A stretch of DNA of 64,000 bases from Streptomyces curacoi. Its GTDB lineage: Bacteria > Actinomycetota > Actinomycetes > Streptomycetales > Streptomycetaceae. The stretch spans positions 1 through 64,000 of the forward strand of contig NZ_KQ947986.1 in assembly GCF_001513975.1 (NCBI RefSeq). Reading direction: 5' to 3'. Every line of letters starts with the position of its first letter. Within the stretch, counting starts at the first letter, position 1. The notes under the pieces are model-generated. The model was not told the DNA's origin, made no database searches, and saw nothing but the letters and a program-made list of their open reading frames with translations. A program made the translations under genes and the position numbers. Below, one piece after another: positions 8,409-17,484 of this stretch.

Positions 8409-9367
8409 CGGGTGACCTCCTTGATCAGGCGTTCCCAGTCGTCCCGGAAACGCCGCTCTCCGTAGCGGGCCTGTACCGCGGCCCTGGCGGCCTCCCCTGT
8501 CAGCCGGGCGTCCGCGGGATCCGCGAGGAACCCGCGCATGGCGTCCTGCAGTACGTCGAGCCGGTTCGAGACCACCCCGGCTCCCTCCGGGACGGCCTCG
8601 CGCACCTCGGTGGTGTCCAGTGCCACGACGGGCATCCCGAGGAACATGGCCTCCAGCAGGGACAGCCCGAGGGACGTCCACCGGACGGGGTGGAGGTACA
8701 TGCGGCAGCGGGCCATCGCCGGGTGCAGGCTGCTCTGGGGCAGGTCGCGGCTGCGGAGGCGGTCGGGCGGCAGTCCGAGGTGGTCCCCGAGCCCCTCGGT
8801 ACGCATGCCGAAGACGTCCAGCGGCACCGCGCGGGCGAACGTCGGCAGCAGGTCGGTTCCCGTGGTACGGCCGCGCCGTACGGGCTCGTTGACGACGACG
8901 GCGGCGCGTGGCTCGTCGCCGGTCCACAGGTGTCCGGGGTCGATGATGCCGTGCTCGATCACCGTGGTCGGGGCCCGGCCGTTGTCCCACATCAGCCGGT
9001 TGAAGTGGGTGACGTGCACCAGGGTGATGTCGGTCCGGTCGGCCAGCGGGTGCCGGGTGTCGGTGGGCGTCTCGTGCGGGCTGTTGTGCTCGACGTAGAC
9101 GGCGGGCACGTCGATGCCCGGGCGGCGGCCGGTCCACCGCCGGGCCAGTTCGATCTCGTGCGGCCGTTGCAGCACCATCAGGTCGATGTCCGCCTCGCGC
9201 AGTTCGGCGGGGCTCAACTCCCGTACCGTGGGCGGCCATTGCCATGTTCTGGCCCGCCCCAGACCGTCGGGGCCCCGGTCGGGGGTGACGGGGACGAGGA
9301 AGGTGTGGGGGCCCTGGACGAACGACGTCAGCCAGGAGCCGTGCACATGCCAGACAAGGACGTTCAT
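8405..9367 (-). CDS. Glycosyltransferase, GT-B fold
   Basis: A 320-residue protein beginning NVLVWHVHGSWLTSFVQGPH. It keeps YVEHNSPHETP in the middle, VIEHGIIDP at the hinge and SLGLSLLEAMFLGMPVVALDT in the donor domain, where the E-AM-G pattern of GT4-type enzymes is visible. No membrane segment. Family-typical proteins of this kind occur in actinobacterial sugar clusters, but I cannot assign a donor. The overlap with the GT9 gene upstream (9364-9367, ATGA) keeps it in the coupled chain. Confidence 0.82.
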   Translation of the reverse strand: MNVLVWHVHGSWLTSFVQGPHTFLVPVTPDRGPDGLGRARTWQWPPTVRELSPAELREADIDLMVLQRPHEIELARRWTGRRPGIDVPAVYVEHNSPHETPTDTRHPLADRTDITLVHVTHFNRLMWDNGRAPTTVIEHGIIDPGHLWTGDEPRAAVVVNEPVRRGRTTGTDLLPTFARAVPLDVFGMRTEGLGDHLGLPPDRLRSRDLPQSSLHPAMARCRMYLHPVRWTSLGLSLLEAMFLGMPVVALDTTEVREAVPEGAGVVSNRLDVLQDAMRGFLADPADARLTGEAARAAVQARYGERRFRDDWERLIKEVTR

Positions 9368-10371
9368 GTGGTCTCCCCCATGAGTTTCTGCACCGCGGCC
9401 ACGACGTCGTGGGCCGTGACCTCGTCGAGGCACGGATGGCCGGGCACGGGACAGCGCAGGGCCCTGGTGTCGGCACAAGGCGCGTGCTGGTCGCCGAGGA
9501 GCACGCTCGGAACGCCGTAGGGCGCCCAGCGCTCCGCCGGGACGACGGGAGCGAACAGGGCCACGACCGGCGTGCCGACGGCCGCGGCCAGGTGGGTGGG
9601 GCCGGTGTTGCCGCACACCACGACGTCGGCGGTGCGCAGGACCCCGGCGAGGGTGCGCGGGTCGGTCTTGCCGCCGAGGTCGACCGCGGTGTCGCCGCTG
9701 ACCTTCCGGGTGAGGCCGGCCTCGTCGGGGCCGCCGGTGACGACGACCCGGTGGCCGGCGTCGGCGAGCAACTCGACGGCCTCCGCGCAGCGTTCGGGGC
9801 TCCAGGCGCGGGCGGGCGCGCTGGCGCCGGGGTGCAGCACGAGGTAGGGGCCGTTGCCGGTCAGCGCGATGGTGTCGGGCGGCGGCAGCACGCGCAGCCG
9901 GCCGTCGTCCCCCGGGTGCGGCAGGAAGCCCATGGCGGCGGCGGTGTCCAGGGCGGCCTCGGCCTCGTGGCGGCCGGGCAGCCGCCGGTGCCGTACGTCG
10001 AGGAGGCGGCCGGGATGGTCGACGCTGTCGGCGCCGATGCGCGGGACGCCGGACAGGCGCAGCAACAGCGCGGTGGGCAGGGGGCTTTGATGGAACGAGG
10101 TGAGCACGAGCGCGGCGTCGAACGCCGCGTCCCGCAGGCGCCGTACGAGGCCGTCGACGTCGGCCTCCTGGACGGTGGGCGGGTCGAAGCCCTCCCACGG
10201 GGCCTCCCACACGATCACGTCGTCCACGCCGGGCAGCAGCCGCGCGGCGGGTTCGCCGCGGGGGCCGCACAGCATCGTCACCTGGGAGGAGTGCGCCGCC
10301 ACCGCCCGGACCGCCGGTCCGGCGAGCAGCACGTCGCCGAAGCTGTCGAGGCGTACGACCAGTGTCTTCAC
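9364..10371 (-). CDS. Family 9 glycosyltransferase (heptosyltransferase-like)
   Basis: A 335-residue GT9 enzyme and the second of the locus. The N terminus MKTLVVRLDSFGDVLLAGP is the classical heptosyltransferase opening, including the conserved Asp of the GD pair. The donor half has LVLHPGASAPARAWSP, VVVTGGPDE and VVCGNTGPTHLAAAVGTPVVALFAPV. The C-terminal segment contains three Cys (CADTRALRCPVPGHPC) in the position where such enzymes often carry a Cys/His cluster. Being next to gmhB, it is probably the first heptosyltransferase, but the order of action is not readable from sequence. Confidence 0.9.
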   Translation of the reverse strand: MKTLVVRLDSFGDVLLAGPAVRAVAAHSSQVTMLCGPRGEPAARLLPGVDDVIVWEAPWEGFDPPTVQEADVDGLVRRLRDAAFDAALVLTSFHQSPLPTALLLRLSGVPRIGADSVDHPGRLLDVRHRRLPGRHEAEAALDTAAAMGFLPHPGDDGRLRVLPPPDTIALTGNGPYLVLHPGASAPARAWSPERCAEAVELLADAGHRVVVTGGPDEAGLTRKVSGDTAVDLGGKTDPRTLAGVLRTADVVVCGNTGPTHLAAAVGTPVVALFAPVVPAERWAPYGVPSVLLGDQHAPCADTRALRCPVPGHPCLDEVTAHDVVAAVQKLMGETT

Positions 10372-10925
10372 GAGCGACCACCCCGCGTCTCGGTGAGGAG
10401 CCGCCGGACCGCCGTGAGCAGGTCGGGGGCGGTGCTGGGTGCTGTCTCGACCTCCCCCGGCAGGGTGGCCGCGTTGGGCACGAGCACGCCCCGGGCGCCC
10501 GCCGCGCGCGCCGCCTGGACGTCGGTCGCGATGTCGCCGATCACCACGCAGTCCGCCGGGGCCACGCCCAGGCGCCGGGCGGCCTCGATGACCAGTCCCG
10601 GGCGGGGTTTGCGGCAGCCGCAGCCGGCCTCGGGCGAGTGCGGGCAGTAGAGCCAGGTGTCGAGGCCGCCGAGCAGGGTGTTCGCGCGGTCGTTGACGCG
10701 TCGGACGTCGGTGTCCGTGAGCAGTCCGCGGCCGATGCCGGACTGGTTGCTGACCACCCCGGTCGGGATACCGGCGGCGCGCAGCAGGTCCAGTGCCCGC
10801 CGGGCGCCGGGCAGCGGGCGTACGCGGGCGGGGTCGCCGTTGTAGGGGACATCCTCGACGAGGGTTCCGTCGCGGTCGAAGAGAACGGCGGCGACGCGCC
10901 CGACGTGTGGGGTCGGCGAGTTCAC
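10368..10925 (-). CDS. gmhB: D-glycero-D-manno-heptose 1,7-bisphosphate phosphatase
   Basis: A 185-residue HAD phosphatase. The nucleophile motif FDRDGTLVED (DxDGT), SNQSGIGRG, and the zinc-binding loop CPHSPEAGCGCRKPRPG (Cys-x-His...Cys-x-Cys followed by RKP) are specific for GmhB and histidinol-phosphate phosphatase relatives. The heptose genes around it settle the choice. It removes the 7-phosphate between the two HldE reactions. Start: GTG at 10923-10925 overlapping the upstream stop as GTGA. The length is that of the family. Confidence 0.9.
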   Translation of the reverse strand: MNSPTPHVGRVAAVLFDRDGTLVEDVPYNGDPARVRPLPGARRALDLLRAAGIPTGVVSNQSGIGRGLLTDTDVRRVNDRANTLLGGLDTWLYCPHSPEAGCGCRKPRPGLVIEAARRLGVAPADCVVIGDIATDVQAARAAGARGVLVPNAATLPGEVETAPSTAPDLLTAVRRLLTETRGGRS

Positions 10926-11917
10926 GGCGTGCTCCTCAGGGGCGTGACCCGCCGGTGGCGCAGCAGGCCGTCGAGCCAGTGGCGGATCGCGAGGGGCGGG
11001 ATGACCACGCTGGTGGCCACCATGGTGGTGATCTCCCGCGGGGTGCGCGGCCCGGGCTTGATGCGGGCCAGGGCGAACTCGGCAGTGCCCAGCGCCCACA
11101 GGGCCGCGGCGGCCCCGGCGGCGCGGCGCCGGCCGGCCAGCGCGAGCGCGGGTGCCGTCAGTGCCATGGACGTCACGAGCGCATGCCGGGGCAGTCGTCC
11201 TCGGGGGGCCTGGGCGCGCGCCCACCAGTCGGGGCCGTGCAGTCGGGTCATCAGGGCGTCGTCGGCGTTGCCGCGTTGGGCCCGGACCGACACCCAGGGG
11301 TCGGCCGCCCGCACCGGATGGCGTGTCGTGCGCCGGCCCCGGTGCAGCGACCATCCGGCCTCGCACACGCGCAGCGCCAGGTCGGCGTCCTCCCGGAAGG
11401 CCCGGCCGAACCTCTCGTCGAAGCCCTGGACGCCCGCGAGTGCGGCGGTGCGGTAGGCCATGTCCGCCGTGGCCCAGGCGGCGTGTTCCAGTCCCGCCGT
11501 GCCGCGTTCGAAGTCGGTGGGCCGGCGGTCCTCGGGCAGCGGGACGCGCAGCCGCCCCTGGATGCCGCCGGTGGAGGCACCGGCCGCGGCGAGGTCCTGC
11601 GCGAGGCGGCGGGACCAGTCGGGCAGCACCTGGACGTCGTCGTCGAGGAAGACGGTCCAGGGTGTACGGACCGTGCGCCAGCCGGCGTTGCGGGCGGCGG
11701 CCGGGCCCCGGCCGCCGGTACGCAGCGTGCGGAGCCGTCCGCGCAGTGCGCCGGCCGCCTCCAGGGGCAGTACGCCGCCGGGGTCGGGGCGGTCGTCGAC
11801 CACGACGACCTCCTCGGGCGGGTGGCCGGTGGCCTCGGCGAGCGCGCGCAGGCAGTCGGCGAGGCAGGGACGCCCGATCGTCGGGATGACGACGGAGTAG
11901 GCGGGAGCACCCGTCAT
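10922..11917 (-). CDS. Family 2 glycosyltransferase with C-terminal hydrophobic segments
   Basis: A 331-residue protein. The first 210 residues are a GT2 domain: SVVIPTIGRP, VVVDDRPDP, AARNAGWRTV and the metal motif VFLDDDVQVLP, followed by DERFGRAFREDADL. The last 90 residues contain two or three hydrophobic stretches (LVTSMALTAPALALAG, AALWALGTAEFALARI, VATSVVIPPLAI), so unlike the other GT2 enzymes of the locus it is probably membrane anchored. It may therefore start or finish the lipid-linked chain; that is inference. 4-base overlaps on both sides. Confidence 0.86.
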   Translation of the reverse strand: MTGAPAYSVVIPTIGRPCLADCLRALAEATGHPPEEVVVVDDRPDPGGVLPLEAAGALRGRLRTLRTGGRGPAAARNAGWRTVRTPWTVFLDDDVQVLPDWSRRLAQDLAAAGASTGGIQGRLRVPLPEDRRPTDFERGTAGLEHAAWATADMAYRTAALAGVQGFDERFGRAFREDADLALRVCEAGWSLHRGRRTTRHPVRAADPWVSVRAQRGNADDALMTRLHGPDWWARAQAPRGRLPRHALVTSMALTAPALALAGRRRAAGAAAALWALGTAEFALARIKPGPRTPREITTMVATSVVIPPLAIRHWLDGLLRHRRVTPLRSTP

Positions 11918-13548
11918 GCGAACACCTTCTTCCGCCGGACCGCGAACGGTCCGAGGGCCAGCAGGTCCACGGGCGCGGAGCCGAAGCACTCCAGGGCGTC
12001 GCGCGGATCGTCGACCATGGGCCGGCCCGCGGTGTTGAGACTGGTGTTGACGACGACGGGGAGTCCGGTGCGACGCTCGAACCCGTCGATCACACGCGCG
12101 ACCAGGGGTTCGTCTCGCCGGTCCACCGTCTGGATGCGGGCCGTGCCGTCCACGTGGACGACGGCCGGGATGCGGTCCCGCCACTCCTCGGCGACGTCGT
12201 GCACGAACAGCATGTAGGGGCTGGGCAGCGGCCCGTCGAAGAGCTCCGCGGCCCGCTCGGCCAGGACCATGGGCGCGACGGGACGGAACTCCTCGCGGCC
12301 CTTCACGGCGTTGAGGCGTTCCAGGTTGGCCGCGCGGCCGGGGTGGGCGAGCAGGGAGCGGTGGCCGAGGGCCCGGGGCCCGTACTCGCTGCGGCCCTGG
12401 AACCAGGCCACGATGCCGTCCGCGGCGAGTTCGGCGGCGACGGTCTCGGCGATGTCGTCGGGTTCCTCGTAGGGCACGGCCGCCCGTTCCAGCCAGGTGC
12501 GCAGTTCGTCGTCGCTCCAGCCGCGGCCGAGAGCGGCCGTCGGCATGGCCTCCACGGCTTCCTTCTGGTTCGCGACATGGAGCGCGGCGCCGAGTGCGGT
12601 GCCCGCGTCTCCGGCGGCGGGCTGCACCCACACGCGGCTGAAGGGTGTCTCCCGGTGGATGCGGGTGTTGGCGACGCAGTTGAGCGCCACACCGCCCGCG
12701 AGCGTCAGCACGTCCTCGCCGGTACGGTCGTGCAGCCAGCGTGCGAGGCCCAGCAGGACCTCCTCCAGGCAGGCCTGCGCGCTGGCGGCGATGTCGGCGT
12801 GGTCCTGTGTCCAGGCGCCGCCCGGCACACGCGCCGGGACCAGCGTCCCCCAGGGGACGGGGCGGGCCCGGAAGCCGCCCTGGCCGTCGAGGTGGACGTA
12901 CTCGCGCAGCTGGTCGAGGAAGCGGGGCTCGCCGTAGGACGCCAGCGCCATCACCTTGAACTCGTCGCTGCTGCGCAGGAATCCGAGGTGCTGGGTGAGG
13001 TCCTCGTAGAACAGGCCCATCGAGTCGGGCAGGGACTGCGAGCCCAGCACGGTGAGTTCACGGTTCGCATAGCGGCCGGCCAGGTGGGAGCCGCACTCGC
13101 CACGACCGTCCAGCACCAGGACCGCGCTGTCGGGATACGGGGCGGCCTGCCCGGCGGAGGCGGCGTGCGCGACGTGGTGGGCGACGAAGCGGACCTTGTC
13201 CTGGCCGAGTCCGGGCAGGGCCTCGGCGAGGAACTCGGGGGCGCGGCGGGCGTACTCCTGACGCAGGTGGTCCCAGGGGTCGTACAGACCCAACTGCTCC
13301 GGCGGGCGGGCCAGTTCGGGGTCGTAGGAGTAGGCGACCGCGTCCAGGTCGGACGGGGACAGGCCGGCCTGCTCCAGGCACCATCGGGCGGACAGTTCGG
13401 GCAGTTCCCAGGCGGAGAAGGGGACGGGCCGCTTGCCGTGCTTGCGCCGGCTGAAGCGTTCCTCCTCCGCCGCTGCCACTATCTGGCCGTCCACGACGAG
13501 AGCGGCGGCGGGGTCATGGAAGAGGGCGTTGATTCCCAGGACACGCAT
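11914..13548 (-). CDS. Carbamoyltransferase (NodU/CmcH family)
   Basis: A 544-residue O-carbamoyltransferase. The N-terminal Kae1-like domain shows INALFHDPAAALVVDGQIV and HHVAHAAS at 124-131 (metal and carbamoyl-adenylate site); the C-terminal domain shows GRSEYGPRALGHRSLLA and VNTSLNTAGRPMVDDP. Such enzymes transfer carbamoyl from carbamoyl phosphate to a sugar hydroxyl with ATP. Start is the ATG at 13546-13548 with GGAGG nearby; longer in-frame starts lack a site. It heads the overlap-coupled chain and predicts a carbamoylated sugar in the product. Confidence 0.9.
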   Translation of the reverse strand: MRVLGINALFHDPAAALVVDGQIVAAAEEERFSRRKHGKRPVPFSAWELPELSARWCLEQAGLSPSDLDAVAYSYDPELARPPEQLGLYDPWDHLRQEYARRAPEFLAEALPGLGQDKVRFVAHHVAHAASAGQAAPYPDSAVLVLDGRGECGSHLAGRYANRELTVLGSQSLPDSMGLFYEDLTQHLGFLRSSDEFKVMALASYGEPRFLDQLREYVHLDGQGGFRARPVPWGTLVPARVPGGAWTQDHADIAASAQACLEEVLLGLARWLHDRTGEDVLTLAGGVALNCVANTRIHRETPFSRVWVQPAAGDAGTALGAALHVANQKEAVEAMPTAALGRGWSDDELRTWLERAAVPYEEPDDIAETVAAELAADGIVAWFQGRSEYGPRALGHRSLLAHPGRAANLERLNAVKGREEFRPVAPMVLAERAAELFDGPLPSPYMLFVHDVAEEWRDRIPAVVHVDGTARIQTVDRRDEPLVARVIDGFERRTGLPVVVNTSLNTAGRPMVDDPRDALECFGSAPVDLLALGPFAVRRKKVFA

Positions 13549-13588
13549 GCGATGCCTCCGTGCGGCGTACGGGAAGGGGCTGTCCTGC

Positions 13589-14575
13589 CTACGGGGCCGG
13601 GTCGCCCGCGGACTGTGCCGTGGCGAAGTGGGCGATGGTCTGCTTGATGCCTTCCTCCCAGGGCACGCGGGGCGTCCAGCCCAGCAGTTCACGCGCGAGG
13701 CCCGTGTCGGGGCGGCGTCGCTGCGGGTCGTCGGTCGGGCGGTCGACGTACACGATGCGGGAGGAGGAGCCGGTCAGTTCGACGACGCGACGGGCGATCT
13801 CGCCCACCGTGACCTCGTCGCTGCCGCCGATGTTGACGGGGCGGACCGAGTTGCTCGCCGCGACCAGCAGGACTCCCTCGACCGTGTCGTCCACGTAGCA
13901 CAGGGACCGTGTCTGCCGGCCGTCCCCCGCCACGGTCAGCGGTTCACCGGCCAGGGCCTGGCTGACGAACGTGGGGACGGCTCGCCCGTCGTGCGCGCGC
14001 ATGCGCGGTCCGTAGGTGTTGAACAGGCGGACGATGCCCGCGTTCGCGTCCTTCTCGCGCACATGGGCGGTGACCAGGGCCTCGGCGAACCGTTTGGACT
14101 CGTCGTACACGCTGCGCGGACCGACCGGGTTGACGTTGCCCCAGTAGTCCTCGCGCTGTGGATGCCGCAGGGGATCGCCGTACACCTCGGACGTCGAGGC
14201 GAGCAGGAAGCGTGCCCCGTCACGCTCCGCGACGGCCAGCATGTTGCGCGTGCCCAGGCTGCCGACGTCGAGCGTCTCCAGGGGCAACCGGAGGTAGTCG
14301 GCGGGTGACGCGGGGCACGCGAAGTGCAGGACCAGGTCGTACGGCCCCGGCAGTCGCCGTGGGGCGTCCGGTGCCGAGACGTCGCACTCGACGAACCGGA
14401 ATCCGCGCCGGTCCTCAAGGTGCGCGATGTTCTCGCGCGCGCCGGAGGACAGGTTGTCGGCGCAGTCGACTTCGACCTCTGAATTCAGCAGGCGCTCGCA
14501 CAGATGGCTGCCCAGGAAACCGGCGCCGCCGGTCACCAGGGCACGGTGCCATGTGCACGTCGGGACAGCGTTCAT
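13589..14575 (-). CDS. NAD-dependent nucleotide-sugar epimerase/decarboxylase (UDP-glucuronate decarboxylase-like)
   Basis: A 328-residue extended SDR. GGAGFLGSHL is the NAD site; the STSEVYGDP and YDESKRFAEAL segments give the S-Y-K catalytic triad. The surrounding PLRHPQREDYWGNVNPVGPRSVYDESK is the characteristic pattern of UDP-xylose synthase, so UDP-glucuronate to UDP-xylose is the best guess. A 4-epimerase or a heptose epimerase role cannot be excluded. The first gene of the minus-strand cluster, 40 bases ahead of the carbamoyltransferase; GGAAG precedes the ATG. The cluster promoter should lie in 14576-14933. Confidence 0.87.
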   Translation of the reverse strand: MNAVPTCTWHRALVTGGAGFLGSHLCERLLNSEVEVDCADNLSSGARENIAHLEDRRGFRFVECDVSAPDAPRRLPGPYDLVLHFACPASPADYLRLPLETLDVGSLGTRNMLAVAERDGARFLLASTSEVYGDPLRHPQREDYWGNVNPVGPRSVYDESKRFAEALVTAHVREKDANAGIVRLFNTYGPRMRAHDGRAVPTFVSQALAGEPLTVAGDGRQTRSLCYVDDTVEGVLLVAASNSVRPVNIGGSDEVTVGEIARRVVELTGSSSRIVYVDRPTDDPQRRRPDTGLARELLGWTPRVPWEEGIKQTIAHFATAQSAGDPAP

Positions 14576-14664
14576 GGGGCTTCCTTCGTCCGCGCGCGCA
14601 GGCACAAGGGAGCGACGCCCTGGGCACACCGTTCGGCGCGGTACAAGAGGGGTTTTCGGGGATG

Positions 14665-14688
14665 CGGAAAGCTTCGCGAGCTTTTCCG
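14665..14688. other. Imperfect hairpin in the leader of the glycan cluster
   Basis: CGGAAAGCT, loop TCGCG, then AGCTTTTCCG: a 9-bp stem with one bulged T. It lies 90 bases upstream of the epimerase start, within the 358-base gene-free region 14576-14933. It could be part of the 5' leader of the cluster mRNA or an operator. Confidence 0.4.
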
Positions 14689-14753
14689 GAGCTATGGGCG
14701 AGAGTGAAAGAGCATGTCGCTGACTGCGCTGAGCGGCGGAGCCGCTTCGGCGG

Positions 14754-14772
14754 GTCGCCGTTCTCCGGCGAC
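14754..14772. other. Perfect hairpin between divergent promoters
   Basis: GTCGCCG, loop TTCTC, CGGCGAC: a perfect 7-bp dyad midway between the glycan cluster and the hemerythrin gene. Without a U-tract it is not a typical terminator. An operator or structured leader is possible. Confidence 0.35.
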
Positions 14773-14933
14773 GCAGAGACCGGGGTTCCCGGGTCAGTTG
14801 TTTTCACACGTTGATTCCCACTATGCGCCGGTTCGCAGATGCTCGCGACTCCCCGTGTGAGTGCGCCGACCGCGGGCACTCGGAGCCGCGGCGGATCCGT
14901 CCGGACCGCCGCCCAAGGCTGGAGGTGAAGGAC

Positions 14934-15497
14934 ATGGGTCATGGTGGGAACGTCATCGACGAGCTGATGACCGATCACCGCGAGGTCGAGGAGCTCTTCG
15001 GCCGGATCGAGGGGCTGCCGCCCGGGGCCAAGGACCGCAAGGTCTACGCCGACCAGGCCACGATGGAGCTGGTGAGGCACTCGGTGGCCGAGGAGGAGTA
15101 CCTGTACCCGGCCGTGCGGGAGCACGTGGCGGGCGGGGACGCCATGGCCGACAAGGAGATCGACGACCACTCCAAGGCCGAGCGGATGATGAAGGACCTG
15201 GAGGGGTGCGACGCCGACGATCCCGAGTTCGACCGGCTCATCGGGATGCTGATGAGCGAGGTCCGCTCGCACATCGCCGACGAGGAGCAGAACCTCTTCC
15301 CCAAGCTGCGCGCGGCGTGTACCGCTCAGACCCTCGACGACCTGGGCGACAAGGTGCGTCAGGCGAAGAAGATGGCGCCGACCCGCCCGCACCCGTCCGC
15401 CCCGGACAAGCCGCCGGCCAACAAGCTGCTGGCCCCGGGAGCCGGCCTCGTCGACCGTATGCGCGACGCGCTGACGGGACGCGGCAAGAAGGACTGA
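14934..15497 (+). CDS. Hemerythrin-domain protein
   Basis: A 187-residue protein with a four-helix hemerythrin-like domain in the first 130 residues. Candidate iron ligands are visible in order: H near 16 (DHREVEELF), RHSVAEEEYLYP (H with downstream E), DDHSKAERMM, and HIADEEQNLFP (H and E). The last 55 residues are Pro/Lys-rich and basic. Such proteins bind O2, NO or iron in the cytosol. Start: ATG with GGAGGTGAAGGAC. The upstream frame stays open but no other start has a site. It stands alone, divergent from the glycan cluster. Confidence 0.88.
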   Translation: MGHGGNVIDELMTDHREVEELFGRIEGLPPGAKDRKVYADQATMELVRHSVAEEEYLYPAVREHVAGGDAMADKEIDDHSKAERMMKDLEGCDADDPEFDRLIGMLMSEVRSHIADEEQNLFPKLRAACTAQTLDDLGDKVRQAKKMAPTRPHPSAPDKPPANKLLAPGAGLVDRMRDALTGRGKKD

Positions 15498-15759
15498 GCG
15501 CACCGGGCGGACGGCCGTGCGGGCCGGCCGCCCGAGGGCTGTGAGCAACCACACTCGATCACCCAAATACGGGAGCTTTCCGGGCAGTTGGCCCCCGGGA
15601 CGGCGGCGCGGCAGGGCAGGCGTCGTCGACTCGGGGGTCCCGTCTGTCACGATGGTCCGCGCCGTGACCGACTCGGTGGAACCGCCGCGCAGTGCAGCCG
15701 GTGATTCCGGTTCCCCCCGGTCCCTCCTGTGACTCCTCCTGGTTGTCGAGTACCGCACT

Positions 15760-17127
15760 GTGTCTTCCACCACCCCTGCCCTGCCCCCGCCTGCGCCGAA
15801 AACCGTCTCCGTCCCGTCCAAGGGCGCGTCCCGCTCGCCGTGGCGGTCGCTGAGGTACCGCAGCATGCGCTGGTGGTCCGTCGCCAACTTCCTGTCGAAC
15901 GCCGGTACGTGGATGCAGCTCACGGTGCAGAACCTGCTGGTGCTCCAGATCACCGGCTCGGCCGCGGCGACGGGTCTGTCGATGTCCGTGCAGGCCGCTC
16001 CCGCCCTGTTCATGAGCCTGCTGGGCGGCACCGCCGTGGACCGCTGGCCCCTGAAGCTGACGGCCGCCGTCAGCCAGGCCCTGCTCGGCGCCGTCGCCTT
16101 CACCACGGCCGTGCTGGTGGCGCTGGACCAGCTGGACATGACGTCCCTGATGGTGCTGGCCGCCGTGACCGGCGTGATCGCCACCGTCGACGGGCCGGCC
16201 TGCGCCCTGCTGGGCAACGACCTCGTCCCGGTGGAGGACGTCCCCTCCGCGATCGGTGTCGGCGCGCTGGTGCACAACGCGGGCCGGCTCGTGGGGGCCG
16301 CCCTGGCCGGTGTGACGGTCGGCTTCCTCGGTACGGCCGCCGCGTACGCCGCGAACGGTCTGTCGTTCCTCTTCGTGGCCTCGGTCATCCCGTTCCTGCG
16401 TGCGGCGCCCGGCGCGGTCCGCCACGCCGCCCAGGTGCGTGCCGCTCGCGGGCGCGAGCGCGGCGAGCCGGGCCACGACCTGACCGTCCGCCAGGGCCTG
16501 CTCTTCTTCGCCCGCCGGCCCCGCCTGGTCGCGCTCGCCGCGGTCACCGGCGTCAGCTCGGTCTTCGGCCGGAACTACGGCCTCACCCTGGCGGTGCTCG
16601 TCACCGGACCGCTCGCGGGCGGCGCGGGCTCCTTCGGCACGGTCTCCACGGTTCTCGCCGTGGGCGGCATCCTGGGCGCGGTCCTCGGCGCCCGGCTGCG
16701 GCGGCCCTCCGTCCGGCTCGTGGGCACCCTGGCGGCCGCGGGCGGTCTGTTGCAGGTGGCGGCCGGGCTGTCCCCCTCGCTGGCGGTGCTGCTGGTCCTG
16801 GTCCTCCCGATGGCCGTCGTGGAGTCCGTCTCGGACACCGCCGGAACCTCCGTACTGCAGACCGACCCGCCCGCTCACCTGCGTGGACGTGTGCTGGGCG
16901 TGTGGAGCAGCATCGGCACGGTCTGGGGCCTGGGCGGCCCGCCGGCCCTCGGCCTGCTCATGGAACTGGCCGGGGCCCGCGGCGCCCTGGTGACGGGCGG
17001 CCTGATCATCGCGGGCGCGATCGGAACGGGCCTCGCCCTGCGCACCCGCCGGACTCCGACGCCGGTGCCCCTGCCGACGAAGGACGGCGACGTCACGGAC
17101 CGGGCGGCACTGAGCACGGCTGCCTGA
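15760..17127 (+). CDS. MFS transporter (EntS-like exporter)
   Basis: A 455-residue integral membrane protein with about 11-12 hydrophobic segments and a basic loop near residue 235 (RAARGRERGE) splitting the two halves. NFLSNAGTWMQLTVQNLLVLQITGS and GGTAVDRWP resemble the DUF894/EntS branch of the major facilitator superfamily, known for export of siderophores and drugs. The start is a GTG; there is no neighbouring biosynthetic gene to reveal the substrate. The stop is followed by the tandem-repeat region. Confidence 0.85.
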   Translation: MSSTTPALPPPAPKTVSVPSKGASRSPWRSLRYRSMRWWSVANFLSNAGTWMQLTVQNLLVLQITGSAAATGLSMSVQAAPALFMSLLGGTAVDRWPLKLTAAVSQALLGAVAFTTAVLVALDQLDMTSLMVLAAVTGVIATVDGPACALLGNDLVPVEDVPSAIGVGALVHNAGRLVGAALAGVTVGFLGTAAAYAANGLSFLFVASVIPFLRAAPGAVRHAAQVRAARGRERGEPGHDLTVRQGLLFFARRPRLVALAAVTGVSSVFGRNYGLTLAVLVTGPLAGGAGSFGTVSTVLAVGGILGAVLGARLRRPSVRLVGTLAAAGGLLQVAAGLSPSLAVLLVLVLPMAVVESVSDTAGTSVLQTDPPAHLRGRVLGVWSSIGTVWGLGGPPALGLLMELAGARGALVTGGLIIAGAIGTGLALRTRRTPTPVPLPTKDGDVTDRAALSTAA

Positions 17128-17212
17128 CGGGGCGGTGCGGCGGCCGAGCCGTATGTGCGGGGCGTACGGCCGCTGCGGGGCGGGCGGCCCGTGACGCGGG
17201 GCTCAGGGGACA

Positions 17213-17484
17213 GGGCCTGGGCCGGGTCGAGGCGCTCGTGGAGCGCGGGGCTGCCGTAATCGGGCTCAGCGGAGTGCAGGGCGGCCGTAACCGGGCGCAG
17301 GCGATGAGTTGCGGCGCAAGGCGGCCGTAACGCGGGGGCCAGCGATGAGGGCCTGGGCCGGGTCGAGGCGCTCGTGGAGCGCGGGGCTGCCGTAATCGGG
17401 CTCAGCGGAGTGCAGGGCGGCCGTAACCGGGCGCAGGCGATGAGTTGCGGCGCAAGGCGGCCGTAACGCGGGGGCCAGCGATGA
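17213..17484. repeat. Two identical 136-bp tandem repeats derived from a gene tail
   Basis: Two copies (17213-17348 and 17349-17484) read identical by eye and are followed at the same 136-base phase by a degenerate third piece (17485-17552). Each copy contains minus-strand codons for ALHERLDPAQALIA and ends like the C terminus of the adjacent gene (ALHERLDPGQALIA). The unit therefore looks like repeated duplication of that gene's 3' end. The unit is 45 codons plus one base, so each copy lies in a different frame. A run of 9 C (17541-17549) separates the array from the gene. No other gene is seen in 17128-17552. Confidence 0.85.
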
